A stretch of 46,884 nt of DNA, taken from contig JAFSKV010000037.1 in assembly GCA_017448795.1 (NCBI GenBank), positions 1 to 46,884 of the forward strand, read 5' to 3'. A model generated the notes under the pieces. It was not told the origin of the DNA. It saw nothing but the letters and a program-made list of their open reading frames with translations, and ran no database searches. The stretch comes from Synergistaceae bacterium. GTDB lineage: Bacteria > Synergistota > Synergistia > Synergistales > Aminobacteriaceae. The position numbers were made by a program, and so were the translations under genes. Numbering within the stretch: the first letter of the stretch is position 1; every line of letters begins with the position of its first letter. Positions 9,128 to 17,255 of this stretch are shown one piece after another.

Positions 9128-9697
9128 TTACTTCAGCAATCCCGCAAGTGCCCTCTCTGAAGCTGAACGGTCATTCTGTGCTGTTGCTCCTCTGACTGCC
9201 GTAACACTCCTCACGTCCGCGCCCTTCATGAGCGTCTTCAATGTGCGGAATGTCCTGCCAGGCCCTGAGCCTTCATGTGTGCAGAAGGGGATTATAGTTT
9301 TCCCGTTCCAGTCATGAGCCTCAACGAACGTGTAAAGCGTCATGGGAATATCCCCCCACCACACAGGATAGCCGAAATACACCGTGTCATACCCGGAAAT
9401 GTCTTTGTCCTCAAGGAAAGCCGGGCGGGCGTTTGCGTTCTGCTCCTTCTTGGCCAGGTCGATGCATGACTCGTAGTCCGCTGGGTAGGGCTTGGCGGGT
9501 TTGACCTCGAAGAGTTCTGCCCCTGTTTTCTCCGCGATAATCTGCGCGAGTTTCATTGTGTTTCCGACTGTGATATAGCCCACGCCGTAATTCTCATCAG
9601 CACGTGAGTAGACGATGACGAGGCTCTTTGCTTCCGCCGCGAATGCTGACCCTATTACCGCCAGCACGACAAACAACGCTGATACTGCTTTCTTCAT
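9128..9697 (-). CDS. Exported flavodoxin-like protein
   Basis: A 189-residue flavodoxin-fold protein. An N-terminal signal peptide (about 1-23, ending near AFAAEA) is followed by SLVIVYSRADENYGVGYITVGNT, the start of the flavodoxin fold with an unusual FMN phosphate loop. Then come GYDTVYFGYPVWWGDIPM and PFCTHEGSGPGRT, which match the flavodoxin_4 subgroup. Members carry FMN and shuttle electrons or reduce quinone-like substrates. The odd point is the export signal, since flavodoxins normally work in the cytoplasm; this copy would act outside the inner membrane. The next gene upstream is its cytoplasmic paralogue, 12 bases away, so they are probably co-transcribed. Confidence 0.86.
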   Translation of the reverse strand: MKKAVSALFVVLAVIGSAFAAEAKSLVIVYSRADENYGVGYITVGNTMKLAQIIAEKTGAELFEVKPAKPYPADYESCIDLAKKEQNANARPAFLEDKDISGYDTVYFGYPVWWGDIPMTLYTFVEAHDWNGKTIIPFCTHEGSGPGRTFRTLKTLMKGADVRSVTAVRGATAQNDRSASERALAGLLK

Positions 9698-9709
9698 GAA
9701 TGTTCCTCC

Positions 9710-10210
9710 TTATTTTGTCCAGTTCTCGATTAACGGCTTCGATTTCGCCGCGTCCGCCCCATGAATAGCGAGTCCCTTCATGACGTTAGCACCGGGACAG
9801 GCCTTCTTTATGTCTGACTCGCTGTGTCCCAATCCGCTGCCCTCGTGTGTGCAGAAAGGCTTGATGGTTTTCCCGTCCCAGTCCTGAGACTCAAGGAACG
9901 TGAATACGCACATGGGACATGTTCCCCACCAGTTGGGATAACCCAGATATATCACATCATAGCCTGAGATGTCCGGGAGATTCCTGACGGCAGGGCGGGC
10001 TTTTTCCCGGAGTTCCTGCTGTGCTTCCCTTGTGCATTCGTGGTAGTCTGATGAGTAGGGTTTCACCGGGTCAAGCCTGAACATTTCCGCGCCCGTGATC
10101 TCATGGATGAAATTTGCGGCGGTCTCTGTGTTTCCTGTCTTGAGGCTGACTATTGAGCCGTTGACGTAATTGTTGCCCTCACGTGAAAAGTATACGATTG
10201 CTGCTGACAT
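9710..10210 (-). CDS. Flavodoxin (cytoplasmic paralogue)
   Basis: A 166-residue flavodoxin without a signal peptide. It begins SAAIVYFSREGNNYVNGS and contains the GNTETAANFI phosphate-binding region, GYDVIYLGYPNWWGTCPM and PFCTHEGSGLG. The last two are shared almost residue for residue with the exported neighbour at 9128-9697, pointing to duplication. The family binds FMN and carries one or two electrons. It has an extra cysteine in WWGTCPMC. AAGGAG lies just upstream of ATG 10210. It is likely the first gene of the pair and is transcribed away from cbiA. Confidence 0.88.
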   Translation of the reverse strand: MSAAIVYFSREGNNYVNGSIVSLKTGNTETAANFIHEITGAEMFRLDPVKPYSSDYHECTREAQQELREKARPAVRNLPDISGYDVIYLGYPNWWGTCPMCVFTFLESQDWDGKTIKPFCTHEGSGLGHSESDIKKACPGANVMKGLAIHGADAAKSKPLIENWTK

Positions 10211-10256
10211 TCTGCTTCTCCTTCCTTATTGGGATGATGGATGACAGTATACCCCG

Positions 10257-11591
10257 TTAATCCCCGCTTGAAGTCAACCCGTCAGCAAACCTCCGCGCAA
10301 ATTCCGGGCATCCCCAGAAGTTCACATGAAGCCAAGACGCAAGAACCTTCCCCCGCGAATATCCGCCATAATGCGCCCCGCCCCCGTTCTTCCGTACAAG
10401 CTCAAACGCCCCGGTCTCCTCCGTGAAATCAGGCTCAATCCTCCCGTAATGGTGTTCATGTCCCCTGATACTCTCACCTTTCCGGCATAACAGATTGTCC
10501 CTTAAGGCTGTCCCTGTCATGTAACCCATCACAGCCCGCCCGGCCATGTACGAGTCAAACGGTATCACCCCGGCCATGTCGTGAGTCCTCCCGGAAGAAT
10601 CACGCATCTTCCGGCACAAGTACATCATTCCCCCGCATTCAGCGAGAACGGGCTTCTTCCCGGCAGCTTCCCTCACGCTCTCAAGCATGGGGGCATTCAA
10701 GGCGAGTCCTTCCGCGAAAATCTCAGGGTAGCCCCCGCAGAATATGTACCCGTCAGCATCAGGAAGCATCTTGTCATGAAGCGGACTGAACGGAACAATT
10801 TCCGCCCCCAGCCCCTCAAGCGTCATGAGACTCTCATGGTAAACGAACGTGAACGCCTCATCACACGCAACGCCCACACGTACATCATACTTCTTTGACG
10901 GGACAGCCTCACAGCATGGCCGAATCTCGCTGACATTCCCGGCGAGCCTCAGAATCTCATCAACATTCACTGACGACTCGAATCTTGCCGTAAGCCTCCC
11001 GATGTCAAAGGCCTCATTTTCCCGCGCCTGCAAAAGCCCTAAGTGCCTCTCAGGAACCGCAAGCCCTTCGTCCCGTCTCAATGCTCCCAGAAATTTTATG
11101 CCCCTCTCACTCAGAGCCTCAGCAATAATTTCCTCGTGGTAATCTGAGCCTGTGAAGTTCAGAATCACCCCGGCAAGATTTATGCCGCGGTCAAATTCCC
11201 GGAAACCCAATGCTACCGCCGCCGCTGACTCTCCCATTGAACGGGCGTTGATTACGAGGACAACAGGAGCATCAAGAAGACGGGCAGTTTCTGCCGTGCT
11301 GTTCATTCCGCCGTCATAGAGTCCCATTGCTCCCTCGATAACGGCGATGTCTTTTCCTGCTGACGTGAGGGTGAAAAGCTCAAGCATCCTGTCTTCAGAC
11401 ATAAGCCAGGTGTCAAGGTTATATGCCTGACATTTCCCGGCCATGCTGAGATATTCGCGGTCAATATAATCCGGGCCTGCCTTGTACGCTGATACACAAA
11501 GCCCCCTCCGCCTGAGAGACGAAAGGAGGCCGCATGCTGCTGTTGTTTTCCCGGAACGGCTTGAAGCTCCGGCGATGATTATTCTTTTCAC
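10257..11591 (-). CDS. cbiA: Cobyrinate a,c-diamide synthase
   Basis: CbiA uses ATP and glutamine to amidate the a and c side chains of cobyrinate in vitamin B12 synthesis. The N-terminal part IIIAGASSRSGKTTAACGLL is the P-loop of the BioD-like domain, followed by YKAGPDYID, which is diagnostic of CbiA/CobB. The C-terminal glutamine amidotransferase domain shows FCGGYPEIFA and AECGGMMYL with the catalytic cysteine, and a histidine in SWLHVNFWG. At 444 residues it has the expected length. Its ATG overlaps the thiT stop by four bases (ATGA), so it is translationally coupled behind thiT. No other cobalamin genes are visible in the window. Confidence 0.93.
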   Translation of the reverse strand: MKRIIIAGASSRSGKTTAACGLLSSLRRRGLCVSAYKAGPDYIDREYLSMAGKCQAYNLDTWLMSEDRMLELFTLTSAGKDIAVIEGAMGLYDGGMNSTAETARLLDAPVVLVINARSMGESAAAVALGFREFDRGINLAGVILNFTGSDYHEEIIAEALSERGIKFLGALRRDEGLAVPERHLGLLQARENEAFDIGRLTARFESSVNVDEILRLAGNVSEIRPCCEAVPSKKYDVRVGVACDEAFTFVYHESLMTLEGLGAEIVPFSPLHDKMLPDADGYIFCGGYPEIFAEGLALNAPMLESVREAAGKKPVLAECGGMMYLCRKMRDSSGRTHDMAGVIPFDSYMAGRAVMGYMTGTALRDNLLCRKGESIRGHEHHYGRIEPDFTEETGAFELVRKNGGGAHYGGYSRGKVLASWLHVNFWGCPEFARRFADGLTSSGD

Positions 11592-12097
11592 ACTGACAAA
11601 TCGCGCTCAAGTATCTTCCAGAGGATGAAGGCCGCTATTCCTGAGACTATATATTTCACGCCGAGAACAGGAGCGTTGTAGAAGAAGGAATAGACCCAAG
11701 GGTTCTGTCCTTCAGGAGCGTACTGCGCGAAGAATATTGCTCCTGACACCACGCTTGACGCTGTCATTCCGACCCAAGCGGCAATGAGTCCGAGCCAGAA
11801 AGGATGAAGATCCGTCAGCCCGACGAAAGAATAAGCGAGCGGGTAATCAAGTATGACCTGCACGGGCGTGAGGAAATATCCCCCCAGAAGTATGCGCATG
11901 ACTCCCGCAAGAGTCCCGGCGGCAAGCCCCCATTTCCAGCCCCTGCGGTAAGTGAAGAGAATCAGCGGGACAAGCTCGAAATCAACCGAGCCTCCCTGCG
12001 GCATCGTGAAGAGATTGATTTTTGTCATGACGTAGGAAAGGGCAACGCAAAGTGCACACTCTATCATTGCGGCGGTGTTGGTGTGTCTTGACGGCAT
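11588..12097 (-). CDS. thiT: Thiamine ECF transporter S component ThiT
   Basis: A hydrophobic protein of 169 residues with about six membrane helices. It contains INLFTMPQGGSVDFELVPL, GGYFLTPVQVILDYPLAY and SGAIFFAQYAPEGQNPW, all typical of ThiT (YuaJ), the thiamine-binding subunit that works with the shared EcfT/EcfA energy module. The start at ATG 12097 follows AGGAGGAATATTC. A longer in-frame reading would run back into the riboswitch and is rejected. The TPP riboswitch directly upstream gives independent support for thiamine. cbiA follows with a four-base overlap. Confidence 0.93.
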   Translation of the reverse strand: MPSRHTNTAAMIECALCVALSYVMTKINLFTMPQGGSVDFELVPLILFTYRRGWKWGLAAGTLAGVMRILLGGYFLTPVQVILDYPLAYSFVGLTDLHPFWLGLIAAWVGMTASSVVSGAIFFAQYAPEGQNPWVYSFFYNAPVLGVKYIVSGIAAFILWKILERDLSV

Positions 12098-12125
12098 GAA
12101 TATTCCTCCTGTGATTGTGATTTTG

Positions 12126-12224
12126 CAGGGGAAATCTGAGGCTTCCTTCGTCGGAATTACCCGCGTCAGGTTCAAAGGGTCGATGCGTCTTCTGCATCCT
12201 CTCAGCGAAAATCAGCTCCCCTGA
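12126..12224 (-). promoter_or_regulatory. TPP (thiamine pyrophosphate) riboswitch
   Basis: On the minus strand the thi-box elements appear in order: CTGAGAGGATGCAG, GACCCTTTGAACCTGA, GGGTAATTCCGACG and GAAGGA. The outer P1 stem pairs CAGGGGA (about 12217-12223) with TCCCCTG (about 12126-12132). It sits about 30 bases before thiT, close enough to control ribosome access or early termination when TPP is bound. Confidence 0.95.
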
Positions 12225-12232
12225 ATGCCGAT

Positions 12233-12238
12233 ATTATA
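12233..12238 (-). promoter_or_regulatory. Candidate -10 box for the thiT operon
   Basis: A perfect TATAAT on the minus strand lies eight bases before the first riboswitch base, so transcription would begin at the P1 stem. No good -35 hexamer is seen at 17 bases; TTGTAG lies 21 bases upstream. Confidence 0.55.
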
Positions 12239-12306
12239 CGCTGTAAAGTGAGTGTTGTGCTACAATTCTCACAATAAATTTCCCATACAATAAGGAGGCT
12301 ACACAC

Positions 12307-14571
12307 ATGAAGAAGTTTTGTGTTACTGTTTATCTTCTCGCAATGGCAGGGCTTGTGTTCGTCATGTCAGGATGCGGAAGCAGCAGCGACGGACCGCTTC
12401 AGAGCTACACAGAGTCAAGTGAAAGCAAGAGGATGATATTCACCTCGTCGGCTCTCAAGAGGAACGGAAAGTACAATCTTTTCCGCGGGGACAAAGTTAC
12501 AGTGCAGGGGACTAACGCTAAATACTACCTTGCGCCTTCGTCAGAAATCTCACGCGGAACTGAGGACGTAACCATGAACCTTGAGTTTGCCGGAGCGGTC
12601 AGCCAGGATCTTCCCTTCGTCATTACTGAGGAGGACGGCTCTTCTGTTCTTTTCGCTTACAATCCAAACGGCACAGGCACAGACACAACGTCAACAGGTG
12701 TTACACGCTGGGGAGGCGGCACGCAGAAGCTCAAGTACACAAGCCTGGCTCTTTCCGGGTCATCAGTAGAGCTTGACGAGAGCGATGTAATTGATGTTGT
12801 CCTGAACTCTGACGGCACGGCGACAGCAAGCGGTGAAACAGTGCCTTCTTACGATTACGTATGGCACGCAGACCCCCAGCACCCGGCGGAATATTGGACG
12901 CTCGGCATCAACGGTACAACAGAGCTTGACGCTGACGCATACGAGGACGCAATCACCAGCACAAACAACGGCCTTTATATTGCCCGCGACGTGCGCTACA
13001 CTCCAAACACGCTGGCCTTCACCACGTCCCAGACAGCCACAAAGGACGAAGATACGGAATATGTTGTGTACTATGACTCCTCATCGTCGGCAGTAGCGGC
13101 GGCAATCGCGAAATTAGGCACGACATACGGCACTGAGTACAGCACGGACAAATACATATTTGCGACTCTCCCGATGTCCAACGGCGGAATGGGCGGCGGC
13201 GGCACTCCTCCTGACGGCGGAACGGCAAGCGGTGATTTCCCCGGCGAACCTCCAAGCGGCACACCCGGCGGCACTCCTCCCAGCGGAGACACAAGGATGC
13301 CTACAGTAAGCTCCGTAACAGCGGCGGCTGACACAAGCATTGCGGCAATGTCGACCATGACTCACTCAGCTTCTGACGCGTACAACAACCCCGTTCTTCA
13401 CATCACCAAAGCAGGAACGTACAGAATTTCCGGGAAATGGCACGGGCAGATATGGATTGAGGTGGGAGCCAAGGCACAGCATCAGGTAGCACTTATCCTC
13501 AACGGCGTTGAAGTAAGCTGTGATGTTGCCCCCGCACTCGTGTTCTACAAGGTCTACAAGTGGGCAGAAAACGGAGGCCAGGGCTATGACACCCAGTCAG
13601 TCCTTGCGGCTAATGACCTGTGGAAGAATCTCGGAAGCAAGATGATAAGCTCAGACGGTTTCTATGACGTAGGCGCAATTGTCGAGATTGCTGACGGGAC
13701 AACCAACACCTTCACCGGCGCGAACACATACAGGCTGCTTGAACTCTGCCCGAAACTTGACGACGATGACAACCCCAAGTACACAGGCTCTGACATCAAG
13801 ATAGGGACCGACATAAGCCAGCAGGAGAAAATGTACAAGCTCGACGGCGCGTTCCATTCACGCAGGACAATGGTAATCGGAGGAGGAACGGCAGGAACAG
13901 GCAGGCTCATAATCACGTCGACAACCTGCGAGGGGCTCGACTCTGAAATGCACATGCTGATTGACGGCGGAATAATCACAGTCTCAGCACCTGATGACGG
14001 TATCAACGTTAATGAGGACTACGTTTCTGTGTTCCAGATGGACAGCGGGACTCTCACAGTGTCATCAACGAATGCTGACGGCATCGACTCCAACGGCTGG
14101 ATTGCCTTCAACGGCGGGACTCTCAGCATAACAGCAGGAAGCCAGAGGCAGAACTCAGCGGGAGAAGCAGGGCTTGACGCAGAGAACGGAGTCTACATTT
14201 ACGACTCAAGCGCATACACATGGAGCGCAGCAGGCTCAAGCACAGGCGGCAATACTGGCGGAAACACAGGCGGAAGTACAGGCGGCACGACAAGCGGCGA
14301 CCAGTCAGGAAACACGAACACGAACACGAACGGAACAACAAGCGGCGATCAGTCAGGAAACACGAACACGAATGGCGGCACAACAACATACAGCGTTATT
14401 CCTGTTACTGAAACGATAACGACAGTCGGCGACTCAACGTTCATACTTTTCCCTGACAGTGCCATAATCGAGACAGACACGGAAGGCGAAAGAGTTTTCA
14501 CCACAACTGAGCCTGATACATTCGAGCTTGTCCACAGAGTCAACGATTTCGGCGGCATCACAGTGAAGTAG
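12307..14571 (+). CDS. Lipoprotein with carbohydrate-binding beta-helix (Cthe_2159/DUF4353-like) domain
   Basis: A 754-residue exported lipoprotein: signal peptide with lipobox MSGC (Cys 23). An outer domain covers about 40-290. A Gly/Pro linker (about 292-330) leads to a right-handed beta-helix type domain (about 340-640) with turns such as LIDGGIITVSAPDDGINV and DSGTLTVSSTNADGIDS, the pattern of the Cthe_2159 polysaccharide-binding family. A Gly/Thr/Asn tract (about 645-693) precedes a short tail that resumes the outer domain. The outer domain and the tail (TFELVHRVNDFGGI) match the next lipoprotein, so the beta-helix part looks inserted. AAGGAGG precedes ATG 12307 and a terminator follows. 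It probably acts at the cell surface on polysaccharide; no catalytic site was recognised. Confidence 0.8.
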   Translation: MKKFCVTVYLLAMAGLVFVMSGCGSSSDGPLQSYTESSESKRMIFTSSALKRNGKYNLFRGDKVTVQGTNAKYYLAPSSEISRGTEDVTMNLEFAGAVSQDLPFVITEEDGSSVLFAYNPNGTGTDTTSTGVTRWGGGTQKLKYTSLALSGSSVELDESDVIDVVLNSDGTATASGETVPSYDYVWHADPQHPAEYWTLGINGTTELDADAYEDAITSTNNGLYIARDVRYTPNTLAFTTSQTATKDEDTEYVVYYDSSSSAVAAAIAKLGTTYGTEYSTDKYIFATLPMSNGGMGGGGTPPDGGTASGDFPGEPPSGTPGGTPPSGDTRMPTVSSVTAAADTSIAAMSTMTHSASDAYNNPVLHITKAGTYRISGKWHGQIWIEVGAKAQHQVALILNGVEVSCDVAPALVFYKVYKWAENGGQGYDTQSVLAANDLWKNLGSKMISSDGFYDVGAIVEIADGTTNTFTGANTYRLLELCPKLDDDDNPKYTGSDIKIGTDISQQEKMYKLDGAFHSRRTMVIGGGTAGTGRLIITSTTCEGLDSEMHMLIDGGIITVSAPDDGINVNEDYVSVFQMDSGTLTVSSTNADGIDSNGWIAFNGGTLSITAGSQRQNSAGEAGLDAENGVYIYDSSAYTWSAAGSSTGGNTGGNTGGSTGGTTSGDQSGNTNTNTNGTTSGDQSGNTNTNGGTTTYSVIPVTETITTVGDSTFILFPDSAIIETDTEGERVFTTTEPDTFELVHRVNDFGGITVK
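14291..14375 (+). repeat. In-gene tandem repeat encoding Thr/Ser/Gly/Asn-rich linker
   Basis: Two copies of a segment starting AAGCGGCGAYCAGTCAGGAA and ending in ACGAACACGAA, offset by 48 bases, encode TSGDQSGNTNTN twice. They follow a GGNT-type repeat. This low-complexity linker could vary in copy number between strains. Confidence 0.8.
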
Positions 14572-14594
14572 AATCACAGCGCAGGAAATTCAAG

Positions 14595-14627
14595 GAGGGC
14601 TTCCTTCCGGGGAGGCTCTCTTTTTTT
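14595..14627 (+). terminator. Rho-independent terminator after the large lipoprotein gene
   Basis: GAGGGCTTCC pairs with GGAGGCTCTC over 10 positions (two wobbles) around a six-base loop, followed by seven T. It lies about 25 bases after the stop codon. Confidence 0.9.
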
Positions 14628-14687
14628 GCGCTCAATTTCTGGTGTAGAATATGGCATCTCATTCCACAATTTCAGGAGGCTAACCCA

Positions 14688-15377
14688 ATGAGGAAAACAT
14701 ATCTTGCGCTGGCGGCAATGTCAGTGTTCATTTTGTCGGGCTGCGGAGGCGGAGGCTCGTCAAAACTCGGAGACGACAAACGCATAAGCCCAGACGTGAA
14801 GGATGTAATAGTCCTGAGCTCGCCTGCTTTCGAACGCAACAAACGCTACAAGATTTACACGGGCGCGAAACTCTCAGGCATGAACGGAGCAAGGTACTTC
14901 ATCGCCAACACAGGAAGCGAGGCCGTGCAGTCAACATTGAATCTCGGCTTCAGCCAGGAGATTGACCCCAACGAGTCATTCATTATCGTCAACGATTCCC
15001 CTGATGATGTGAGCCACACGGGAGGAGTCGTTTTCGCTTATGACCCTTCGTCAGCAAGTGAGAGTTTCATATCGGGCGGAAACATCGCTTTCACGGGCGG
15101 AAAACTCATGCGTTACAGAACGCTCAGCCTAACAGACAGCGTAACAACAGCGGATGACAGGGCGGGGCATCCTGAAGAAAAGCCTTATGACGCAGACGAG
15201 TACGCAGAGTTTCATTCAGAGCGGGGAACAACGACTTTCGCAATGGGAAGCGGGACGTATCTCAGTTTTGTTGAGACTGACGAGGAAGCGTATTTGCCGC
15301 GTGATATACCGTCTGAGGGGGACGTTTACAGGCTTGTGCGCAGGGTCAACACATTTTCCGGGATAATCAGCGAGTAG
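14688..15377 (+). CDS. Lipoprotein, short paralogue of the upstream lipoprotein
   Basis: A 229-residue lipoprotein with signal peptide and lipobox LSGC, followed by a glycine-rich GGGGSS spacer. The body aligns with the outer domain of the 754-residue lipoprotein just upstream. Compare SSPAFERNKRYKIYTGAKL with SSALKRNGKYNLFRGDKV, VVFAYDP with VLFAYNP, and the ends VYRLVRRVNTFSGI and TFELVHRVNDFGGI. It lacks the linker and beta-helix part entirely. The two genes are therefore a duplication in which one copy gained, or the other lost, an internal domain. AGGAGG precedes the ATG. Function is unknown; it may be an anchoring or scaffold domain. Terminators flank it, so it is transcribed alone. Confidence 0.82.
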   Translation: MRKTYLALAAMSVFILSGCGGGGSSKLGDDKRISPDVKDVIVLSSPAFERNKRYKIYTGAKLSGMNGARYFIANTGSEAVQSTLNLGFSQEIDPNESFIIVNDSPDDVSHTGGVVFAYDPSSASESFISGGNIAFTGGKLMRYRTLSLTDSVTTADDRAGHPEEKPYDADEYAEFHSERGTTTFAMGSGTYLSFVETDEEAYLPRDIPSEGDVYRLVRRVNTFSGIISE

Positions 15378-15389
15378 GGCAGATTACGG

Positions 15390-15424
15390 CAGGGGAGCTT
15401 TCTTTGAGGGGGCTTCCCTGTTTT
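15390..15424 (+). terminator. Rho-independent terminator after the short lipoprotein gene
   Basis: CAGGGGAGCTTTC pairs with GGGGGCTTCCCTG over 13 positions (several G-T wobbles) around a five-base loop, followed by TTTT. It lies 12 bases after the stop codon. Confidence 0.9.
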
Positions 15425-15440
15425 GTTGAGGGAGGAAATT

Positions 15441-17255
15441 ATGAGCGTGCGTGTGAAATCTGTGCTGCGTATTGTCATGGCCGGGATGATTCTTTTCTGG
15501 CTGAAATTTTCCGGGACTGACGGAGCGTTATCGGTCATTCTGTATTTGGCGGCATATCTTGCGGCGGGCTATGACGTGATACTTGAGGCTTGGGACGGCA
15601 TAAGGGAGGGCGAAATTTTCGGTGAATGCTTCCTGATGAGTGCTGCGACAACCGGGGCAATAATACTCGGAGAATACACGGAGGCCTGCGCTGTGATGGT
15701 GTTCTACCAAATCGGGGAGCTTTTCACGGATTATGCTTCTGACAGGACGAGGGAGAATGTAACGGCGTTGATGGATCTGCGGCCTGACTATGCTAACGTT
15801 GAGACCGGGCCGGGAAAATATGAGCGCGCTGACCCGTCATCAGTCCCCGAAAACACAATCATCATCGTGAAACCGGGCGAGAAAGTCCCGGCTGACGGTG
15901 TCGTTCTTGACGGCAGATCGAGCATAGACACGCGGGCATTGACTGGTGAGAGCCTGCCAAGAAGCGCGAATCCCGGTGATGAGATACTCAGCGGCTCGGT
16001 GAACATTTCGGGAGTCCTCCGTGTCAGGACGACAAAGACATTCTCACAGTCAACAGCGTCAAAGATACTGGCTCTTATCGAGAACACATCAGCGAACAAA
16101 TCACGTTCCGAAAACTTCACGGCACGTTTTGCCCGCATATACACTCCTGCTGTCTGCATATCTGCCTTGCTTCTCGCCTTAATCCCTCCAATATTTGCCG
16201 GGAATTTCCGGGTTTGGGTCTACAGGGCTTTGACGTTCCTTGTTGTGAGCTGTCCCTGTGCGCTGGTGGTGAGCGTGCCTCTTGCGTTTTTTGCGGCGGC
16301 AGGCGGGGCAGGAAGGCGGGGTATTCTCATCAAAGGCGGAATATTCGTTGAGCGTCTTGCGGAGCTGTCAGCAGTAATTTTCGACAAGACCGGGACACTT
16401 ACGCGGGGAGTTTTCGATGTCAGCAAGGTGTATCCAGACTCGCGTGAGATTCTCCACATGGCCGCGCACGCAGAAAGGTACTCATCACACCCGGCAGGCC
16501 TTGCGCTGAGGCGGGCTTACCCGGATGAGTCTGACTCCTGCACCGTTGAGGACGCTCAAGAGATCGCGGGAATGGGAGTCCGTGCGAGGGTAAACGGCTC
16601 TGAAGTCTGCGCGGGAAATGAGGCGTTTATTTCCGGAGTCGTCGGTGATGATGTGAGGCCGTGCAGTGAAGCGGGAACGGTTGTTCATGTTTCTGTTGAC
16701 GGGGAATATTCCGGCCATGTAGTGATTTCTGACACGCTCAAGGACAGCGCAAAATCTGCCGTTGACGCTCTGAGGGCTGAAGGAGTCCAGCGGGTGATAA
16801 TGCTGACGGGGGACAATGAGTCATCAGCAAAAGAAGCGGCCGTGAAGGCGGGAATAACGGAGTACTACAGCGGGCTTCTTCCTGCGGACAAGGTGAAGAT
16901 TGCTGAGAGCGTGGAAGGAGTGTGTGTGTTTGTCGGCGACGGTATAAATGATGCTCCTGTTCTTGCGGGGGTAGATGTTGGTGTGGCAATGTGGGGGCTT
17001 GGGAGCGACGCGGCGATTGAAGCGGCTGATGTCGTGATTATGGACGACGACCTGATGAAGCTCCCGGAGGCTGTGAGAATCTCGCGCAGGTGCATGAGGA
17101 TTGTGCGTGAAAATGTCTGCGGCTCAATCGGGATAAAGCTGCTTTGCTTGGTACTTGGAGCGGCCGGGCTGGCGGGGATGAGGCTCGCTGTTTTTGCTGA
17201 CGTTGGGGTGATGGTGCTGGCTGTGATGAACTCTGTGAGGGCTATGCTTCGGTGA
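15441..17255 (+). CDS. P1B-type heavy-metal-transporting ATPase (Zn/Cd/Pb type likely)
   Basis: A 604-residue membrane pump that exports metal ions at the expense of ATP. It carries ALTGESLP in the actuator domain, SCPCAL in the transmembrane metal site, DKTGTLT with the phosphorylated aspartate, SSHPAGLAL as the nucleotide-binding HP motif, MLTGDN and GDGINDAP. The last helices contain a conserved Lys (KLLCLV) and Asp (FADVGV) as in the P1B-2 zinc/cadmium/lead group. There is no N-terminal heavy-metal-associated domain. I start it at ATG 15441, behind GGGAGG, not at the TTG 18 bases earlier, which lies in the terminator. Its end overlaps the convergent LysR gene by 14 bases. Confidence 0.93.
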   Translation: MSVRVKSVLRIVMAGMILFWLKFSGTDGALSVILYLAAYLAAGYDVILEAWDGIREGEIFGECFLMSAATTGAIILGEYTEACAVMVFYQIGELFTDYASDRTRENVTALMDLRPDYANVETGPGKYERADPSSVPENTIIIVKPGEKVPADGVVLDGRSSIDTRALTGESLPRSANPGDEILSGSVNISGVLRVRTTKTFSQSTASKILALIENTSANKSRSENFTARFARIYTPAVCISALLLALIPPIFAGNFRVWVYRALTFLVVSCPCALVVSVPLAFFAAAGGAGRRGILIKGGIFVERLAELSAVIFDKTGTLTRGVFDVSKVYPDSREILHMAAHAERYSSHPAGLALRRAYPDESDSCTVEDAQEIAGMGVRARVNGSEVCAGNEAFISGVVGDDVRPCSEAGTVVHVSVDGEYSGHVVISDTLKDSAKSAVDALRAEGVQRVIMLTGDNESSAKEAAVKAGITEYYSGLLPADKVKIAESVEGVCVFVGDGINDAPVLAGVDVGVAMWGLGSDAAIEAADVVIMDDDLMKLPEAVRISRRCMRIVRENVCGSIGIKLLCLVLGAAGLAGMRLAVFADVGVMVLAVMNSVRAMLR

